A DNA stretch of 7,132 bases. Origin: Myxococcales bacterium (GTDB lineage: Bacteria > Myxococcota_A > Bradymonadia > Bradymonadales > Bradymonadaceae). Numbering within the stretch: the stretch's first letter is position 1; the number at the start of each line of letters is the position of its first letter. A program made the translations under genes and the position numbers. The stretch is taken from contig SKMT01000160.1 in the NCBI GenBank assembly GCA_007120915.1, forward strand, positions 1-7,132. The letters are read 5' to 3'. The notes below the pieces were generated by a model. It had not been told where the DNA came from, searched no databases, and was given only the letters and a program-made list of their open reading frames with translations. Positions 6,120 to 7,132 of the stretch are shown piece after piece.

Positions 6120-7132
6120 TCACTGTAGTGGCCGGGGCTCAAACTTAAAGGCTGCTGCCGGAAGGTGGATCCCGTAGGTTCGCAACTGATGGGCGCGGGT
6201 GATGCGAGCGGCGCCTTCCAGCAGGTTCAGCCCCATCTGCACCACCCCTCTCTGCGACGGATCTTCGAGAAATGATCCCTCCACCCAGCGGTTGAACGCT
6301 CCCTGGGCGGGACCACACCACAACTGGTAGTCGAGCTGTCTCGTCTCGTCACCGACGATGGGCCAGCGGCTCGATTTGCCCAGATACCACCGGAACACCA
6401 GCGCCATCTTGTGGCGCGGATTCTGTTCGGCCTTCGTCACTTCCTGTGGATCTTCGCTGCTCCAAAACTGCCGCGTCTGTTCCCAGATGTCGTCAAGCGA
6501 GACACGAAACACCTGCTTTTCGAGCTGCTGGCGCTTGTCGGCAGGGATGTCGTCGAGCGCGTCGTAATCGGCGTACAACCGGCCCAGCAGATTGGCCCGC
6601 GACGCGAACATGGTGCCCCGTGACAGCACCTGAACCTTCGCGCCGATCTCGAACATGTCCGCCGAGGGAGCTGTTGCGACGTCGGTCTGATCGGCGTCGG
6701 CGAGCATTCGCTTTGCGCCGTCGACGACGTCCGCTTCTACGCTGCACTGGTTGATCGACCCCGTTAACACGTAGCTCGCGCCCAGCCCGAACGCTGCGGC
6801 CACCGCCGCGGGCGTGCCAATCCCCCCGGCTGCGCCGATGCGGATGGTCCGGTCGTAACCGTGGCGGGTGCTGATCTCGTCGGCCAGATCGACGAGAGCC
6901 GGAAGAAGTGCCGTCAGCGGCCGGCCGTCCGTGTGACCTCCCGAATCCGCCTCTGCGGTCACGTCTTCGGCCACTGGCACCTGCTGCGCCAGCCTCGCTT
7001 CGGTCTCCGTGAGCTGCCCGCGGGCGACCAGCTTATCGAGCATCGACTTCGGCGCCGGCTCCATAAACCGCCGCGCCACCTCGGCGCGCGACACCTTCGC
7101 GACCACCTTGTTCGCCCGAACCATCCGGCCCT
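6120..7132 (-). CDS. pfaD: PfaD-type enoyl reductase of a PUFA/secondary lipid synthase, C-terminal part
   Basis: Flavin (FMN) trans-acting enoyl reductase of the PfaD/Pfa1 family (2-nitropropane dioxygenase-like TIM barrel). In PUFA-type synthases it reduces chosen enoyl-ACP intermediates delivered by the partner megasynthase. The reading frame is open to the window edge, so the ATG at 7124 is internal: the family signature AKVSRAEVARRFM follows it directly, and family members are roughly 540 residues against about 337 seen. Visible in order: the EADSGGHTDGRPL segment, the flavin phosphate-binding GAAGGIGTPAAVAAAFGLGA segment, TGSINQ, TDVATAPSADMFEIGAKVQV, RGTMF, and the C-terminal WYLGKSSRWP, DYQLWCGPAQGAFNRW and GSFLEDP blocks. 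All are hallmark PfaD motifs and none is broken. The gene ends with TGA at 6122-6120. It lies upstream of, and in the same direction as, the KS-AT-ACP-ACP-KR gene, most likely as one operon. The missing part is the N-terminal ~200 residues. Confidence 0.96.
   Translation of the reverse strand, partial: GRMVRANKVVAKVSRAEVARRFMEPAPKSMLDKLVARGQLTETEARLAQQVPVAEDVTAEADSGGHTDGRPLTALLPALVDLADEISTRHGYDRTIRIGAAGGIGTPAAVAAAFGLGASYVLTGSINQCSVEADVVDGAKRMLADADQTDVATAPSADMFEIGAKVQVLSRGTMFASRANLLGRLYADYDALDDIPADKRQQLEKQVFRVSLDDIWEQTRQFWSSEDPQEVTKAEQNPRHKMALVFRWYLGKSSRWPIVGDETRQLDYQLWCGPAQGAFNRWVEGSFLEDPSQRGVVQMGLNLLEGAARITRAHQLRTYGIHLPAAAFKFEPRPLQ

Noticed and set aside
6104..6120. Terminator hairpin after the reductase gene
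   Set aside because: The stem is only 5 bp, overlaps the stop codon and has no U-tract on the transcript strand.

Overview
The window holds the junction of two genes of an iterative PUFA-synthase-type (Pfa, 'secondary lipid') polyketide/fatty-acid synthase operon, both read from the minus strand. The right end (6120-7132) carries the C-terminal ~337 codons of a PfaD-type FMN enoyl reductase. A 291-bp gap follows, and then a PfaA-type megasynthase starts at 5828 and runs leftward toward the window edge. The visible domain order is KS - malonyl AT - Q/P-rich linker with a short helical repeat - ACP - ACP - KR. Catalytic residues are intact in all the domains where they can be read, so this looks like a working synthase and not a relic.

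The DNA is GC-rich with strongly GC-biased third codon positions, and the proteins are rich in Asp and Glu. The order enoyl reductase first, then the KS-AT-ACPn-KR protein, matches the pfa1-pfa2-pfa3 layout known from myxobacteria and differs from the pfaA-B-C-D order of marine Gammaproteobacteria. I infer a myxobacterium-like or other deltaproteobacterial-grade host. The exact lineage cannot be read from the sequence.

Layout on the + axis: 1 to ~165, a stretch whose coding signal switches to the plus strand; ~165-5828, the PfaA-like synthase (minus); 5829-6119, an intergenic region with two inverted arrays of 7-bp repeats, one with a G-quadruplex-forming pattern on the transcript strand; 6120-7132, PfaD-like reductase (minus, N-terminus beyond the window).

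Working model from family knowledge: the AT loads malonyl units on the two ACPs, the KS condenses them, the KR reduces the beta-keto group, dehydratase domains (not seen here) remove water, and the separate PfaD protein reduces selected enoyl intermediates. The product cannot be predicted. The least expected features are the apparent strand switch at the left edge, which suggests a rearrangement or assembly chimera cutting the synthase just after its KR, and the heptamer repeat arrays between the two genes.
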